NCBI GenBank assembly: GCA_016719855.1
Contig: JADJYH010000034.1
Coordinates: forward strand, 23,988-87,987
Length of the DNA stretch: 64,000 nucleotides
Direction: 5' to 3'
Source of the DNA: Saprospiraceae bacterium
Lineage (GTDB): Bacteria; Bacteroidota; Bacteroidia; Chitinophagales; Saprospiraceae
Part shown: in pieces, positions 62,096 through 64,000 of the stretch
Layout of the letters: each line of letters begins with the position of its first letter
Position numbering within the stretch: the first letter of the stretch is position 1
Position numbers and translations under genes: made by a program
Notes under the pieces: generated by a model
What the model was told of the DNA's origin: nothing
The model's input: the letters and a program-made list of their open reading frames with translations, nothing else
Databases searched by the model: none

Positions 62096-63310
62096 ATGAA
62101 ACTAAACAACCTAATCTTGCTGACCACTTTGTTCTTTGCCATACTATCAAATTGCATCGGCCAAACTACCTTGTGGTCAAACTATTTCCCTAACGGAGCC
62201 TTCTATGACATGACCCGGATGCCGGATGGTAAATTCATTGCTGTGGGGCGCAAATCAGAAAAGGATGATTGGTTGGTAGCCAATGTAGACCAAAATGGTA
62301 ATGTCGCTTGGCAAAAAAATATTGAACTCGAAAGAGTTAGTTATGCTTTGAGTGTCGTTCCCGATGAGAATGGTAGTTTTTTGGTGCTTGGCTCATGGAA
62401 TGGAAAAATAGAGCAGCCAATTCTAACAGGCAAATCCAAGCTAATTAAATTTGACAAAAACGGGGAAATATTATGGCAGAAATCGTATTCAAGGGAAATT
62501 TATAGCAATTTAGATAGGCTAATAAAAATCAGAGATAATGGTTATTTGCTTTTTGGCTTATACAATTCGGGAAAGGAGATTTCTCATGAGCACAGGAACT
62601 ATGACTCTTGGATGGTACGAGTAGATATAAATGGGGAGATATTATGGGAAAAAATCATTGAAGGATCAAAAGATAATAGCATAAAGGATGTTATTCAATT
62701 GAGGAATGGACAATTGTTGGCAATAGGATTTAATATCATACAGAGCAAAAAATTCGAGGATGAAGAAAACTGTCAAACAACACTGATTCAACTTACCAGT
62801 GATGGCAATATCATAGGTTCAAAGACTATCTGTGGCAGTGGGCTTGAGAATGCAGACAGAATAATTCAAACTCCAGATAATGGTTATCTGCTTTTGGGAT
62901 TCAATTATTCCAAGGATTTCAGAAAGCGCAAACCTCAAGAGGGAGAAAAAGTCAATGATGATATATCCATCTGTAAATTAAATCGGCAGCTTGAAATTGA
63001 ATGGATTAAAAGATATGGAGGTTCAGATTATGATGCTTTTAAGGATTGCATTAAGACCGAGAAGGGTATATTGATACTTGCTAAATCAAGTTCAGAAGAT
63101 GGCGATTTTGCCACTGCAAAAGGTGAGGGTAAAGTAGTTGTCTTCGACATAAACTGGAATGGAAAAATAAAATGGGCAAGAAGATTTGACGGAATAGGAA
63201 AAATCTCGACTGGAGTCGCAATCGAAAAAATTGATTCAGAAGTCTTCATTGTAGCCGGACTTTCTTTTCCTAAAGGTGCTTGGCTTTTTGCCTTCAAAAA
63301 AGACAAATAA
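62096..63310 (+). CDS. Secreted repeat protein of beta-propeller type
   Basis: 404 residues. The signal peptide MKLNNLILLTTLFFAILSNC to IGQ is followed by about six repeats of roughly 55 residues: FYDMTRMPDGKFIAVGRKSE, LIKIRDNGYLLFGLYNSGKE, IIQTPDNGYLLLGFNYSKDF, each with a D-x-x-G-x-x-x-W turn (VDQNGNVAWQKN, VDINGEILWEK). The same repeat type makes the N-terminal half of the caspase protein at 841-4016. It is AT-rich compared with its surroundings, which hints at transfer. No catalytic domain; a binding or scaffold role is likely. Confidence 0.75.
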   Translation: MKLNNLILLTTLFFAILSNCIGQTTLWSNYFPNGAFYDMTRMPDGKFIAVGRKSEKDDWLVANVDQNGNVAWQKNIELERVSYALSVVPDENGSFLVLGSWNGKIEQPILTGKSKLIKFDKNGEILWQKSYSREIYSNLDRLIKIRDNGYLLFGLYNSGKEISHEHRNYDSWMVRVDINGEILWEKIIEGSKDNSIKDVIQLRNGQLLAIGFNIIQSKKFEDEENCQTTLIQLTSDGNIIGSKTICGSGLENADRIIQTPDNGYLLLGFNYSKDFRKRKPQEGEKVNDDISICKLNRQLEIEWIKRYGGSDYDAFKDCIKTEKGILILAKSSSEDGDFATAKGEGKVVVFDINWNGKIKWARRFDGIGKISTGVAIEKIDSEVFIVAGLSFPKGAWLFAFKKDK

Positions 63311-63381
63311 GGACGCAGGTTTCAAGTTGCTGTTTCCACCGCAGACTATAAAAATACCGACAGCATCTCTTGCAAACTATA

Positions 63382-63621
63382 TCACGCCGCCGCCAACTCC
63401 CGCACATGCGCAATCTCCCGCTTACCAATCGGCCGGATTTGATTCGGGAATATGGTACAAACTGCCACCGTTTCACCCAATAGCGTGGCAAATTCTACTT
63501 CAAAGCACTTGTCTTTGTCGTAAACATGTACGATGGAGCCGATGTCGCCAACCTTCAAGCCAAACTTGTCAATATTTTCGGTCAAAATAACCCGGTCAAA
63601 TTCTTTGATGGTTGATTTCAT
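63382..63621 (-). CDS. DUF4926 domain protein
   Basis: 79 residues: DRVILTENIDKFGLKVGDIG, SIVHVYDKDKCFEVEFATLL and GETVAVCTIFPNQIRPI. DUF4926 is a small SH3-like barrel found in single genes, often next to toxin-antitoxin-like pairs; function unknown. A DUF6883-like partner is not seen here. Its start at 63621 faces the end of the S9 peptidase gene. Intact. Confidence 0.8.
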   Translation of the reverse strand: MKSTIKEFDRVILTENIDKFGLKVGDIGSIVHVYDKDKCFEVEFATLLGETVAVCTIFPNQIRPIGKREIAHVRELAAA

Positions 63622-63656
63622 AGTGGTAAAATAAGTGATTCCTCGAATTAAACAAC

Positions 63657-63693
63657 GCCCCCGACTGCCAACTGCCCACTGTCGAACTGCCCC
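63657..63693. repeat. Single arm of a GCCAACTG word repeat
   Basis: GACTGCCAACTGCCCACTGT then CGAACTGCC resembles the right arm at 51520-51565. No complementary arm lies nearby. It ends 2 bases before the S9 peptidase stop. Confidence 0.5.
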
Positions 63694-63694
63694 C

Positions 63695-64000
63695 TCAATC
63701 CACCCCCAACCGAATCCCCTTCTCCACTGCCGGCACGCCCCGCAGCATCCACTGCGGCATCGGCTTGTCCATCAGGTAATGGTCGAAATACTGGCTCATG
63801 CGCAGTTGGAAATCCTTGCGGTTTTGGAGCTTGAGCGGCCAGTGAGGCTCGTCGTTGTAGTTCAGCAGCCAAGCGGGCTTGCCGAGGCGGCGCAGGGCCG
63901 TGAAGTATTCGATGCCCCTGGTACCAGGGCACGTGGCCGTCGGCGTCGTTGGACATGATGAGCACGGGCGTGTTCGCTTTGTCCATCGTGAACAGCGGCG
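63695..64000 (-). CDS. C-terminal end of an S9 (prolyl oligopeptidase family) peptidase
   Basis: About 100 residues; the gene enters from the right edge. After a frame break near 63920 it reads MDKANTPVLIMSNDADGHVP with the catalytic Asp, WYQG, then DEPHWPLKLQNRKDFQLRMS with the catalytic His, and ends QYFDHYLMDKPMPQWMLRGV, PAVEKGIRLGVD. The serine nucleophile lies outside the window. It is an alpha/beta hydrolase that cuts short peptides, usually secreted in Bacteroidota. A duplicate of its 3' end lies at 61835-61910. Confidence 0.8.
   Translation of the reverse strand, partial: RRCSRWTKRTRPCSSCPTTPTATCPGTRGIEYFTALRRLGKPAWLLNYNDEPHWPLKLQNRKDFQLRMSQYFDHYLMDKPMPQWMLRGVPAVEKGIRLGVD

Overview
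The window looks like chromosomal DNA from a gliding Bacteroidota, most likely of the Saprospiraceae/Chitinophagales side. The main reasons are TAnnTTTG-type promoters, a gldD-ssb-mutY cluster, ECF sigma/anti-sigma operons, DUF4175 and TMTC-like TPR proteins, and GH57-DUF3536. The sequence quality is uneven. Genes at about 0.8-7.1, 13.9-17.3, 23.9-25.2 and 41.7-42.3 kb carry several reading-frame breaks, often in homopolymers. A block at 60.5-61.2 kb is full of G/C runs. By contrast, nearly all genes between 25.3 and 60.3 kb are intact, so most breaks look like sequence error rather than decay.

Layout. 0-7.1 kb (minus strand): a secreted M48-like peptidase with TPR-like region, an ECF sigma factor, a small protein, a membrane-anchored TPR protein and a large secreted beta-propeller/caspase protein, then a small secreted protein. 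7.2-12.5 kb: part of an integrative element with a DUF3987 primase/helicase, a BT4734-like protein, an HTH protein and a tyrosine recombinase. It abuts what looks like the 3' end of a tRNA gene followed by a terminator. 12.6-17.3 kb: an aromatic amino acid operon (prephenate dehydratase, aminotransferase, prephenate dehydrogenase, DAHP synthase-chorismate mutase). It is preceded by a Bacteroidota promoter and two consecutive leader peptides rich in Phe, Tyr and Trp, each followed by an intrinsic terminator. 17.4-25.2 kb (minus): DUF4175, a TMTC-like glycosyltransferase, a ParE-type toxin-antitoxin pair and an O-antigen ligase. 25.3-35.4 kb (plus): pheS, a lipoprotein, an outer-membrane barrel, gatA, an MltD-like transglycosylase, a Tat-exported oxidoreductase and an ApbE fusion. 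35.4-42.3 kb (minus): a sensor kinase, an ECF sigma factor, a DtxR-type regulator, an exonuclease-like protein, an M29 aminopeptidase and a polysaccharide deacetylase. 42.5-47 kb (plus): gltX and an ECF/anti-sigma/adhesin operon. 47-60.3 kb: an MBL hydrolase, a giant outer-membrane protein, pyrophosphatase, a LEA-like protein, a GH57 enzyme, gldD, ssb, mutY and an ABC transporter. 60.3-64 kb: a damaged oxyR, a remnant of an S9 peptidase, a secreted propeller protein, a DUF4926 protein and the 3' end of an S9 peptidase.

Two signals stand out. The first is the tandem attenuator in front of the Phe/Tyr operon. It reads as a two-step, translation-sensed switch: leader 1 is richer in Tyr codons and leader 2 in Phe codons. 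The second is a set of palindromes built from short repeated words (for example GATTGACGATT, GATTGCGG, CAGTTGGCAGTTGG, GCCCAATTTATTGGGC). They lie mostly at gene 3' ends, but some lie inside genes: one is an in-frame stretch of about 23 codons in mutY, and another group sits in the linker of the primase. This resembles the behaviour of palindromic elements known from Rickettsia, although the sequences are different.
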